NCBI GenBank assembly: GCA_045105075.1
Contig: JBGCDD010000055.1
Coordinates: 1 to 5,509, forward strand
Direction of reading: 5' to 3'
Length of the DNA: 5,509 nucleotides
Source of the DNA: JBGCDD01 sp045105075
GTDB taxonomy: Bacteria > Pseudomonadota > Alphaproteobacteria > Rhodobacterales > Rhodobacteraceae
In this document: piece after piece, positions 1-5,330 of the stretch
Position numbering within the stretch: the first letter of the stretch is position 1
How the letters are laid out: every line of letters begins with the position of its first letter
Made by a program: the position numbers and the translations under genes
The notes under the pieces: generated by a model
Database searches by the model: none
Told to the model about the DNA's origin: nothing
The model's input: the letters and a program-made list of their open reading frames with translations, nothing else

Positions 1-9
1 GTTTCCGGC

Positions 10-132
10 TTAGGTCTGAAACCGGCACACCGCCCGCTTCAAGACCGCCCCGCTCATATATGTAAACACCCGCTGCCCGGCCGTGCCTTTTAAAAGTACG
101 ATCTGTGCGCCGCTGTGCTTCGAGTGTTTCAT
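10..132 (-). CDS. Small hypothetical basic protein, 40 aa
   Basis: A short complete reading frame starts with ATG at 132 and ends with TAA at 12-10. It begins MKHSKHSGAQIVLLKG and ends AVCRFQT. It is lysine/arginine-rich with a few hydrophobic residues, and has no signal peptide or obvious membrane segment. One cysteine lies near the C terminus. The main support is a near-perfect Shine-Dalgarno, GAGGAGG at 144-138, five bases before the ATG; such a strong site is unlikely to precede a random short frame. It is divergent from rluA, with about 117 bases between the two starts. I do not recognise the family and assign no function. It could instead be a chance frame after an RBS-like purine run, or a leader peptide for a gene beyond the window edge. 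Confidence 0.5.
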   Translation of the reverse strand: MKHSKHSGAQIVLLKGTAGQRVFTYMSGAVLKRAVCRFQT

Positions 133-137
133 CAAAA

Positions 138-144
138 CCTCCTC
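138..144 (-). promoter_or_regulatory. Strong Shine-Dalgarno of the 40-aa ORF
   Basis: On the minus strand the bases read GAGGAGG, followed by a five-base TTTTG spacer and ATG at 132. This matches the anti-Shine-Dalgarno core almost fully. It is the strongest ribosome binding site in the window and fixes the start of the small gene. Confidence 0.6.
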
Positions 145-249
145 AGTCAAAGTACCAAAAAAACGCCACACTTAAACACCACCAATTTCCGGGGGGGACA
201 GACGGGGCGATGGCTTGCCCCCCGCGCGTGGCAGCGTTAGGGCGTGTGG

Positions 250-903
250 ATGGCGGTTTCTGCGCTTTACTGCCCCCCGGATGGGCCTTTGGACGTTCTG
301 CATCAGGACGCGCAGCTGGTGGTGGTTAACAAGCCCCCTGGGTTGTTGTCGGTGCCCGGTCGTGGTCCCGAGTTGGCCGACTGTTTGATCACCCGTTTGG
401 CGCGGATTTTTCCGGATGTTTTGCTTGTGCACCGGCTGGATCGTGACACGTCGGGGGTGATGGTTTTTGCGCTGACACCGCATGCGCAGCGCCATTTAAA
501 TCAACAATTTGAACGCCGTAGCGTTAAGAAGAGCTATGTGGCGCGGGTGATGGGTGCGGTGATGCCCAAGACCGGGACGGTTGATTTGCCGCTGATTGTG
601 GATTGGGAGAACCGGCCGCGTCAGAGGGTGTGTCATGACACGGGTAAGCCGGCGCAAACCGATTGGCGGGTGTTGCGCAGCGCGAGTGATGAAAGCCGGG
701 TGCGCTTGATGCCGCAGACCGGGCGCACGCATCAGCTGCGGGTTCACATGCAGGCGTTGGGCCATCCGATCTTGGGCGATCCGCTTTATGCAACGGGCGC
801 GGGGCTGAATCATGACCGGCTGATGCTGCATTCAGAAGAGCTGCGGATCAAGCATCCCGACAGTGCTAAGTCCTTGAAGTTTCGGGCTAAGCCTGCGTTT
901 TAG
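250..903 (+). CDS. rluA: RluA-type pseudouridine synthase (23S rRNA / tRNA)
   Basis: Cytoplasmic enzyme that isomerises uridine to pseudouridine. The family's E. coli RluA modifies 23S rRNA U746 and U32 of some tRNAs. The 217-residue protein has VVNKPPGLLSVPG at about 25-37, the catalytic-loop motif HRLDRDTSG at 61-69 with catalytic Asp64, VDLPLIVDWENRP at 111-123, KPAQT at 133-137, GRTHQLRVHM at 158-167 and GHPILGDPLYA at 171-181. It lacks an N-terminal S4 RNA-binding domain. Length, motif order and the DLPLI.DW.NRP..K/R segment fit RluA itself rather than the longer RluC or RluD. The ATG at 250 is preferred because TAGGG at 238-242 lies seven bases upstream; an in-frame GTG at 244 is the alternative and would add two residues. 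The gene stands alone, with about 460 non-coding bases after it. No intrinsic terminator with a T-run was found. The exact U746/U32 specificity is inferred by similarity. Confidence 0.93.
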   Translation: MAVSALYCPPDGPLDVLHQDAQLVVVNKPPGLLSVPGRGPELADCLITRLARIFPDVLLVHRLDRDTSGVMVFALTPHAQRHLNQQFERRSVKKSYVARVMGAVMPKTGTVDLPLIVDWENRPRQRVCHDTGKPAQTDWRVLRSASDESRVRLMPQTGRTHQLRVHMQALGHPILGDPLYATGAGLNHDRLMLHSEELRIKHPDSAKSLKFRAKPAF

Positions 904-1176
904 GCGGCTCTTTCGTGCCTAAGCGGTGGACTGTGTCAGCGCTTGTGACCCTTTGGCCAAGAGGTTGCGCAAAGCAGAGTCTGGTGTTGGTAAGTTGGCC
1001 TGGCCATTGGGGTCGGGGCGCGCGGATCAGCGCCGCAGGGCCACACCAGTTGGGTCGCGCCAAAAACACCGCGCAATTTATGCAAAACTGTACATTTTGG
1101 GGGGTAAATCTGCAAATTTCGCCGTGATGATTGCGATTTGTGGGCATTGGCGTCACGACGCGCATCTTGGGGGGAG

Positions 1177-1205
1177 TTGACGTGGCGGGTTGGCGTGCCT
1201 ATTTG
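1177..1205 (+). promoter_or_regulatory. Candidate sigma70 promoter for the glyoxalase-related gene
   Basis: TTGACG at 1177-1182 differs from the -35 consensus only at the last base. It is followed by a 17-base spacer and TATTTG at 1200-1205 as a fair -10 element. Transcription from here would leave a leader of about 150 bases before the ATG at 1364. It is found by eye only, and chance matches occur. Confidence 0.3.
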
Positions 1206-1352
1206 GGCGTCATCGGGACCCGGACCCGGCCGCTCGCAAGCCTTTGGCTGTGGTGAATTTCGGGAACGCATCTGACGCCTTTGATATGCGGCATGTGCTG
1301 AATTGGAAATGCGGGCATCCTTTTGATCAGCGACAGCTTGCCGGTTTCAAAA

Positions 1353-1357
1353 AGAGG
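1353..1357 (+). promoter_or_regulatory. Ribosome binding site fixing the 1364 start
   Basis: AGAGG lies six bases before the ATG at 1364. The conserved family region begins soon after that ATG. The upstream in-frame starts, such as ATG at 1190, lack a comparable site, so this element decides the start choice. Confidence 0.6.
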
Positions 1358-1363
1358 CATGAG

Positions 1364-1813
1364 ATGACTGATATTCTGAGCAACACCCGGATTGACGGGT
1401 ACAAATCGCAAGCGCGTGTTTTGCGCCAAAAGCTGGCGGGCAACGGCACCGAAATCAGCCATGGCCAAGCGCTGGAGATGGTGGCGCAGCAACATGGATC
1501 GCGCGACTGGAACACGCTGCGTGCGATGGCCGAGCGGCCCGGCAATGATCGGCCTTTGGCTGTGGGTGATCGGGTGAGTGGGCGGTATCTGGGTCAGGTG
1601 TTCACTGGTGTGGTGCATGGGCTGAGCCAGATGGGCCAATCTGGCCACACCCGCATCACGCTGCATTTTGATGAGGCGGTGGACGTTGTCACCTTTGACA
1701 GCTTTTCGTCGTTTCGCCAGCGTGTGAGTGTGGTGATCGATGCCGATGGGCGCACGATCCAGAAAACCTCGAACGGGGAACCCCATATGGTGGTGAGCCG
1801 TGTCGGACTTTAG
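1364..1813 (+). CDS. Glyoxalase-related (glyoxalase superfamily-named) protein, 149 aa
   Basis: The N-terminal part, residues about 13-56, carries the helical signature of the glyoxalase-related domain: YKSQARVLRQKL, then GTEISHGQALEMVAQQHG, then SRDWNTLRAMA. This domain is common in Rhodobacterales and is usually annotated as 'glyoxalase superfamily protein'. No metal-binding His/Glu set of true glyoxalase I is visible, so lactoylglutathione lyase activity should not be assumed. Residues about 64-149 look like a separate mostly-beta domain (VGDRVSGRYLGQVFTGVV, ITLHFDEAVDVV, VSVVIDADGRTI). There is no signal peptide or membrane segment, so it is probably cytoplasmic. The start at 1364 is chosen from the AGAGG site and because the family similarity begins there. 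The frame is open back to 1190, but I regard that extension as untranslated. The gene ends seven bases before a strong terminator and is convergent with the zinc-ribbon gene. The molecular function is unknown. Confidence 0.82.
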   Translation: MTDILSNTRIDGYKSQARVLRQKLAGNGTEISHGQALEMVAQQHGSRDWNTLRAMAERPGNDRPLAVGDRVSGRYLGQVFTGVVHGLSQMGQSGHTRITLHFDEAVDVVTFDSFSSFRQRVSVVIDADGRTIQKTSNGEPHMVVSRVGL

Positions 1814-1819
1814 CATCAG

Positions 1820-1846
1820 CCCCCGGGCAAAATCCCGGGGGTTTTT
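1820..1846 (+). terminator. Rho-independent terminator of the glyoxalase-related gene
   Basis: A perfect 8-bp GC stem, CCCCCGGG at 1820-1827 paired with CCCGGGGG at 1834-1841, closes a six-base CAAAAT loop and is followed by TTTTT at 1842-1846. It starts seven bases after the TAG at 1811-1813. On the opposite strand the same stem lies just past the convergent gene's stop at 1855, but there it is not followed by a T-run. It would therefore work mainly for the plus strand. Confidence 0.92.
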
Positions 1847-1854
1847 GCACCCCG

Positions 1855-2922
1855 TTACGCTTCGGCGCCAGAGGGAACTCCGCAGGCGCCGCAGAATTTG
1901 TAAAACGAGTTTTCGCGTTCGCCGCAGTTTGCGCATTTGTTGAACAGGCAAAATCCGCAATGCACGCAGTAGTCGACTTTGGCTTCGGGCAGGGTTTCGC
2001 CACGGCGGGCTTTTTTGGCACCAAACGGGCGGTCACAACTGGGGCACACGCCGCCTGAGATTTTCTTGACCGCGGTCTCATAGGCGATGAGTTTGCGTTT
2101 TTCGGTCTCGGGGCGCTTTTCCTCAAGGCTTTTGTTCTTGAGATATCGCGCCATGCCTTTGGTTGAAAAATGCGCGAACAGCAGCGCGATGGCGATGCCG
2201 ACGACATAGCGCACATAGCCGCCATAGGACGGCAGGTAGGGCACGAGTTCGACGAAAAACGCGAACAAAGCAAAGATGGTAAAGCCGCGATAGACCGGCC
2301 AATAGGGCGATTGGCGTTTTTTGAACACCAGCCACGCGGCGAGCAAAAGCAGCGGCACGGTCAGCACAAGGCGCAGCATAAACACCTTGAGAACCTCGAA
2401 CTCGCGGGCTTTTTGATAGGGCGCGTTGGCGTCGCTGAGCACTTGGGAGCGTTGGGCGCGCAGGTCCTGAAGGGTGCGATTGGCCTGCACAATTTGTTGC
2501 GTCAGCTCTTCGACGGTGCGTTGGGCGTTGCGTTCTTCCAACTTGAGCAATTCGATGGCCTGAACCCGCGCGACGACCTGTTCGTTCTGGCTTTGGGATT
2601 GCGTGGCCGAGCGGGTTTTGATCCAGTTTTCAAAGCTCGCGCGTTGGTTTTGGTAGTCAAGCGCGCGCGAAGTCACCAGAAAGCGGGCATCTTCGATGTT
2701 GTTTTCGGTGCTGCGCAAGGTGGCCTGGGTTTCGTCGATTTGCGTGTCGAGGGTGGCAAGCTGTGCGGTGTCGACGAAGTCCTGCTGGGCGATACGATTG
2801 CCCGCCGTGGGCACGTCGGACATGATCAGCGCGCCAAGCTGGATCAGCAGGGCCGAGAATACAAAGGACAGCACCCACATCAGCAAACCGTACCAAAACA
2901 TCGGGCGGCGAATGGCTTTCAT
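1855..2922 (-). CDS. Membrane protein with periplasmic coiled coil and C-terminal double zinc ribbon
   Basis: This 355-residue protein has no family I can name. The basic N terminus (MKAIRRP) precedes a first membrane helix at about 10-34. Residues about 50-165 are Gln/Glu/Arg-rich and predicted to form a long coiled coil. Three more hydrophobic helices follow at about 178-200, 212-230 and 236-252. The positive-inside pattern (KKRQ after helix 2, KGMARYLKNK after helix 4) places the coiled coil in the periplasm and the C terminus in the cytoplasm. The tail has two zinc-ribbon-like sets: CPSC (293, 296) with CVHC (319, 322), and CANC (330, 333) with CGAC (344, 347), plus an extra Cys325. The ATG at 2922 has TAAGGA six bases upstream (AAGGA at 2933-2929). 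The gene lies downstream of the aldehyde dehydrogenase on the same strand, 141 bases away, so co-transcription is possible. Zinc binding and a scaffold or sensor role are inferences. Confidence 0.85.
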   Translation of the reverse strand: MKAIRRPMFWYGLLMWVLSFVFSALLIQLGALIMSDVPTAGNRIAQQDFVDTAQLATLDTQIDETQATLRSTENNIEDARFLVTSRALDYQNQRASFENWIKTRSATQSQSQNEQVVARVQAIELLKLEERNAQRTVEELTQQIVQANRTLQDLRAQRSQVLSDANAPYQKAREFEVLKVFMLRLVLTVPLLLLAAWLVFKKRQSPYWPVYRGFTIFALFAFFVELVPYLPSYGGYVRYVVGIAIALLFAHFSTKGMARYLKNKSLEEKRPETEKRKLIAYETAVKKISGGVCPSCDRPFGAKKARRGETLPEAKVDYCVHCGFCLFNKCANCGERENSFYKFCGACGVPSGAEA

Positions 2923-2928
2923 GGGGTG

Positions 2929-2933
2929 TCCTT
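2929..2933 (-). promoter_or_regulatory. Ribosome binding site of the zinc-ribbon membrane protein
   Basis: On the minus strand AAGGA is followed by a six-base CACCCC spacer and ATG at 2922. This supports that start, and the basic residues before the first membrane helix are consistent with a true N terminus. Confidence 0.6.
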
Positions 2934-2946
2934 AGAGTCGTTTGGC

Positions 2947-2980
2947 GTTTGGCGGCGATGTTAGTTTGGCGGCGATGTTA
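2947..2980. repeat. Perfect 17-bp tandem duplication
   Basis: GTTTGGCGGCGATGTTA occurs twice back to back, at 2947-2963 and 2964-2980, with no mismatch. A further partial copy, GTTTGGCG, is at 2940-2947. It lies in the leader/promoter region of the zinc-ribbon gene. On the minus strand each copy starts with TAACAT, a weak -10-like hexamer. Confidence 0.9.
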
Positions 2981-3016
2981 AAGGAATTTCCATCTGTGTG
3001 GGGTTTAATGTGCGGT

Positions 3017-3045
3017 GCCCCGACCCGGGTTTCACAGGTCGGGGC
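3017..3045 (-). terminator. Stable hairpin after the aldehyde dehydrogenase gene
   Basis: GCCCCGACC at 3017-3025 pairs perfectly with GGTCGGGGC at 3037-3045, giving a 9-bp GC-rich stem with an 11-base loop. On the minus strand it begins about 19 bases past the first stop codon of the aldehyde dehydrogenase. The following minus-strand bases (ACCGCACATTAAAC) contain no T-run, so it is a weak intrinsic terminator at best. It could instead protect the 3' end of the mRNA or reduce read-through into the next gene. Confidence 0.5.
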
Positions 3046-3048
3046 GTT

Positions 3049-3072
3049 GATTTATTCGGCGATTTATTCGGC
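3049..3072. repeat. Perfect 12-bp tandem duplication across the aldehyde dehydrogenase stop
   Basis: GATTTATTCGGC is repeated exactly at 3049-3060 and 3061-3072. Read on the minus strand, each unit is GCC GAA TAA ATC, so both the final Ala-Glu codons and the stop are duplicated in frame. Translation stops at the first TAA (3066-3064). A second in-frame TAA lies at 3054-3052. Confidence 0.9.
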
Positions 3073-4503
3073 GGCCCAACCGCCAACGGCTTTGACTTCG
3101 AGGAAATCCTCGATGCCCCAGGTGCCGCCTTCGCGTCCGTTGCCGGACTGTTTCATGCCGCCGAACGGTGCGCCGGCGCTGCGCGACTGGCCGTTCATTT
3201 CGACCATGCCCGAGCGCAGGGCGCGGGCCATGCGGTTGGCGCGCGCGCCGTCCTGGGTTTGCACGTAATTGGTGAGGCCGTAGGGGGTGTCGTTGGCGAT
3301 GGCGATCGCCTCTTCTTCGGTGTCAAACGGGATCATGGTGAGCACCGGGCCAAAGATTTCCTCGCGCGCGACGGTCATGTCGTTGTTCACATCGGCAAAG
3401 ATGGTCGGTTTGACATAGTAACCCCGGTTCATGCCGTCCGGGCGGCCGGTGCCCCCGGCGACAAGGCGCGCGCCCTCGTCGATGCCTTTCTGGATCAGCG
3501 TCTGGATCTTGTTGAACTGAAGCTCGTTGACCACAGGGCCGATGTGGCGGCCTTCGTCATGGGCGGGGCCAACGCTGACTTTGCTGGCGGCCTCGGCTGC
3601 GGTGGTGACGGCCTGGTCATAGATGTCGCGCTGCACCAGCATGCGGCTGGGCGCGTTGCAGGACTGACCGGTGTTGTTCATCATGTGCATCACGCCGCGT
3701 TTGACGGCCTTTTCATCGGCGTCGGCAAAGACCACGTTGGCGCCTTTGCCACCCAGTTCGAGGTGTACCTTTTTCAGCGTGTCAGCCGCGTTTTTCGAGA
3801 TCGCGGTGCCGGCGCGGGTGGAGCCTGTGAAGCTGATCATGTCGACGTCTTTGTGCGCGGAAAGCTGGCTGCCCACGCCCGCGCCGTCACCGTTGACCAG
3901 ATTGAACACGCCAGCCGGGAAGCCGGCCTCGTGCATCATTTCGGCAAAGATCATGGCATTGAGCGGGCTTTGCTCGGACGGTTTCAGCACCATGGTGCAG
4001 CCTGCAACCGCTGCGGCGCCGACCTTGAGCGTGATTTGGTTCATCGGCCAGTTCCACGGCGTGATCAGGGCGCTGACGCCGACGGCTTCGTGGATGATCC
4101 GGTCGTTGGGGGCGTGATCGCCGAGCGGCGCGTCAAAAGCGAACCCTTTGGCGGCGCGAATGAAGCCTTTGAGGTGGCCGATGCCGGCACCGACCTGCTG
4201 GGTGCGGGCCATGTCGATGGGCGCGCCCATTTCGGTGGTCATCGCCTGGGCCAGATCTTCGGCGCGGGATTTGTAGACCTCGACCAGCTTTTCGACCAGC
4301 GCGATACGCTCCGCCACTGGGGTGGCCATCCAGCCGGGCAGCGCGGCTTTGGCGGCGGCGACGGCGGCGTCAGTGTCGGCCTGATCACCCAATGAGATCA
4401 CGGCGCAGGGCTCTTCGGTCGAGGGGTCGATGACATGAAAGTCGTTTGCTGCGGCAGGGGCGACCCATTGGCCGTTGATGTAGAAATTGCGTTTGTCGAT
4501 CAT
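3064..4503 (-). CDS. NAD(P)-dependent aldehyde dehydrogenase
   Basis: Cytoplasmic oxidoreductase of the ALDH superfamily that oxidises an aldehyde to a carboxylate with NAD(P)+. At 479 residues it has the usual length. Visible signatures are the PWNWP motif with Asn151, the cofactor-binding KPSE with Lys174, FTGSTRAG at 225-232, general-base Glu249 in LELGG, nucleophile Cys282 in NNTGQSCNAPSR, and EEIFGP with Glu382. The C terminus has GAPFGGMKQSGNGREGG. The GQSCNAPSRMLV form resembles the broad group around 6-oxolauric-acid and similar semialdehyde dehydrogenases, but this placement is from memory and the substrate cannot be read from sequence. The ATG at 4503 is chosen because family similarity starts there (MIDKRNFYINGQW) and GGAG lies nine bases upstream. 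The frame stays open to 4716, but that would run into the peroxiredoxin gene. It is divergent from the peroxiredoxin and upstream of the zinc-ribbon gene on the same strand. Confidence 0.95.
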   Translation of the reverse strand: MIDKRNFYINGQWVAPAAANDFHVIDPSTEEPCAVISLGDQADTDAAVAAAKAALPGWMATPVAERIALVEKLVEVYKSRAEDLAQAMTTEMGAPIDMARTQQVGAGIGHLKGFIRAAKGFAFDAPLGDHAPNDRIIHEAVGVSALITPWNWPMNQITLKVGAAAVAGCTMVLKPSEQSPLNAMIFAEMMHEAGFPAGVFNLVNGDGAGVGSQLSAHKDVDMISFTGSTRAGTAISKNAADTLKKVHLELGGKGANVVFADADEKAVKRGVMHMMNNTGQSCNAPSRMLVQRDIYDQAVTTAAEAASKVSVGPAHDEGRHIGPVVNELQFNKIQTLIQKGIDEGARLVAGGTGRPDGMNRGYYVKPTIFADVNNDMTVAREEIFGPVLTMIPFDTEEEAIAIANDTPYGLTNYVQTQDGARANRMARALRSGMVEMNGQSRSAGAPFGGMKQSGNGREGGTWGIEDFLEVKAVGGWAAE

Positions 4504-4530
4504 GTCCGAGCGCTCCGGGGTTGTGGGTTG

Positions 4531-4551
4531 TCCCGACCGCGCGGTCAGGGA
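4531..4551. promoter_or_regulatory. Palindrome, candidate operator upstream of the aldehyde dehydrogenase
   Basis: A perfect 12-bp palindrome, GACCGCGCGGTC at 4535-4546, is flanked by TCCC on the left and, one base away, GGGA on the right. The near-perfect dyad thus spans 21 bases. It lies about 28 bases upstream of the ATG at 4503, in the divergent promoter region. A dyad with no loop fits a dimeric repressor or activator site better than an RNA hairpin. No regulator is encoded in the window, so the binding protein is unknown. Confidence 0.4.
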
Positions 4552-4646
4552 TTCGACGGGCACTGTGTCATCGCGTGCGGATGGGGGCAAGCCAACCCGC
4601 GCAAAACGGGGGATGTAACCCGGCGGGGCAGGCACTAGGTAAAGGA

Positions 4647-4652
4647 TACAAT
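4647..4652 (+). promoter_or_regulatory. Candidate -10 element of the peroxiredoxin gene
   Basis: TACAAT matches five of the six -10 consensus bases and lies 26 bases before the ATG at 4679. No good -35 element is present 16-18 bases upstream, so the promoter may need an activator or may not be real. Confidence 0.25.
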
Positions 4653-4662
4653 TGAGTCGATC

Positions 4663-4670
4663 AGAAGGGA
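4663..4670 (+). promoter_or_regulatory. Ribosome binding site fixing the peroxiredoxin start
   Basis: AGAAGGGA lies eight bases before the ATG at 4679. An in-frame TTG at 4652 lies upstream of this site and would place it inside the coding region. The ATG is therefore preferred. Confidence 0.6.
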
Positions 4671-4678
4671 CCAAGACC

Positions 4679-5329
4679 ATGGGTTTGCGCATCAACGACA
4701 CAGTACCGAATTTCACCGCCGAGACCGATCAGGGCACGATCCAGTTTCATGACTGGATTGGTGACAGCTGGGCGATTTTGTTTTCCCACCCCAAGGATTT
4801 CACGCCGGTTTGCACCACTGAATTCGGTGCTGTGGCGCAGATGGCGGATGAGTGGGCGGCGCGCGGGACCAAGGTAATTGGCGTCAGTGTTGACGGCGTT
4901 GAGGACCACAAAAAGTGGAAGGGCGACATTGAAACCGTTGGCGGTGCGACGGCGGGTTTCCCGATCATCGCGGATGAGGGTCTGGCCGTGTCCAAGGCGT
5001 TTGATATGCTGCCCGCCGAGGCCTATTTGCCCGATGGGCGCACGCCTGCGGATTCGGCCACGGTGCGCTCGGTGTTCATCATTGGACCCGACAAACAGTT
5101 GAAACTGAGCATGACCTATCCGATGACGGTGGGGCGCAACTTTGCCGAAGTGCTGCGGGCGCTGGACGGGTTGCAGATGTCGTCCAAGGGTGTGGCGACG
5201 CCGGCGAATTGGGTGCCGGGCGGCGATGTGATCATTCCGGCCACGGTCAGCGATGAAGATGCAAAGGCCAAGTTTGGGGACTTCACCAAAGTGCTGCCCT
5301 ATCTGCGCACCACAGCGGCGCCGACGTAA
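4679..5329 (+). CDS. 1-Cys peroxiredoxin (Prx6 subfamily)
   Basis: Thiol peroxidase of the AhpC/TSA superfamily that reduces hydrogen peroxide and organic hydroperoxides in the cytoplasm. The 216-residue protein has the Prx active site FSHPKDFTPVCTTE at about 35-48 with peroxidatic Cys45 and the conserved Pro and Thr around it. Arg130 in TVRSVFIIGPD is the likely second active-site residue. No other cysteine occurs in the protein, so it is a 1-Cys enzyme that needs an external thiol reductant. The extended C-terminal region with ANWVPGGDVIIP at about 176-187 and the total length fit the Prx6 group rather than the shorter AhpC or BCP groups. The ATG at 4679 is chosen because the RBS lies eight bases upstream and the conserved N terminus (LRINDTVPNFTAET) begins there. 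It is divergent from the aldehyde dehydrogenase, and shared stress regulation is possible but not shown. Confidence 0.95.
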   Translation: MGLRINDTVPNFTAETDQGTIQFHDWIGDSWAILFSHPKDFTPVCTTEFGAVAQMADEWAARGTKVIGVSVDGVEDHKKWKGDIETVGGATAGFPIIADEGLAVSKAFDMLPAEAYLPDGRTPADSATVRSVFIIGPDKQLKLSMTYPMTVGRNFAEVLRALDGLQMSSKGVATPANWVPGGDVIIPATVSDEDAKAKFGDFTKVLPYLRTTAAPT

Positions 5330-5330
5330 A

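Larger units (their letters stand above)
904..1363. other. Long intergenic region without a convincing gene
   Basis: These 460 bases lie between rluA and the glyoxalase-related gene. Short frames exist on both strands, but none has a good ribosome binding site, a recognisable motif or coding-like composition. A core at about 1070-1135 is visibly richer in A/T than its surroundings and contains TGTACA and repeated AAAT/ATTT tracts, as expected of promoter DNA. A short inverted repeat, GCGTC-ac-GACGC, lies at 1150-1161. A sigma70-like promoter candidate follows at 1177-1205. The frame of the downstream gene stays open upstream to 1190, but that extension has no ribosome binding site and no family similarity that I can see. 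No tRNA or riboswitch fold was recognised. Confidence 0.5.
4646..4674 (-). promoter_or_regulatory. Candidate promoter for the aldehyde dehydrogenase
   Basis: On the minus strand TTGGTC (4674-4669) is a -35-like element, 17 bases before TTGTAT (4651-4646) as a weak -10. The leader would be about 140 bases and would contain the palindrome at 4531-4551. The -35 element lies just before the peroxiredoxin start codon, so the two transcription units would share this DNA. Both hexamers are imperfect. Confidence 0.25.

Noticed and set aside
900..922. TTAGGC / GCCTAA inverted repeat overlapping the rluA stop, considered as a terminator
   Set aside because: The stem is only 6 bp with an 11-base loop, and no T-run follows it.
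1190..1363. 58-residue N-terminal extension of the glyoxalase-related protein
   Set aside because: It has no ribosome binding site at the 1190 ATG and no family similarity, while the ATG at 1364 has AGAGG six bases upstream.
1199..1960. 253-codon minus-strand frame opposite the glyoxalase-related gene
   Set aside because: It would cross the terminator and overlap the end of the convergent gene. Its His/Arg/Pro-rich product is typical of antisense frames.
2170..2964. 264-codon plus-strand frame opposite the zinc-ribbon membrane protein
   Set aside because: Its composition mirrors the opposite gene, no ribosome binding site supports it, and no motif is visible. The minus-strand frame has membrane helices, CxxC pairs and an RBS.
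2998..4395. 465-codon open frame on the plus strand opposite the aldehyde dehydrogenase
   Set aside because: It is antisense to a gene with clear catalytic motifs. Its product is a low-complexity Gly/Ala/His/Val/Asp mix typical of a GC-rich shadow frame, and it has no domain.
4504..4716. 71-residue N-terminal extension of the aldehyde dehydrogenase to an ATG at 4716
   Set aside because: It would overlap the start of the peroxiredoxin gene, shows no ALDH similarity, and the normal family start with an upstream GGAG is at 4503.
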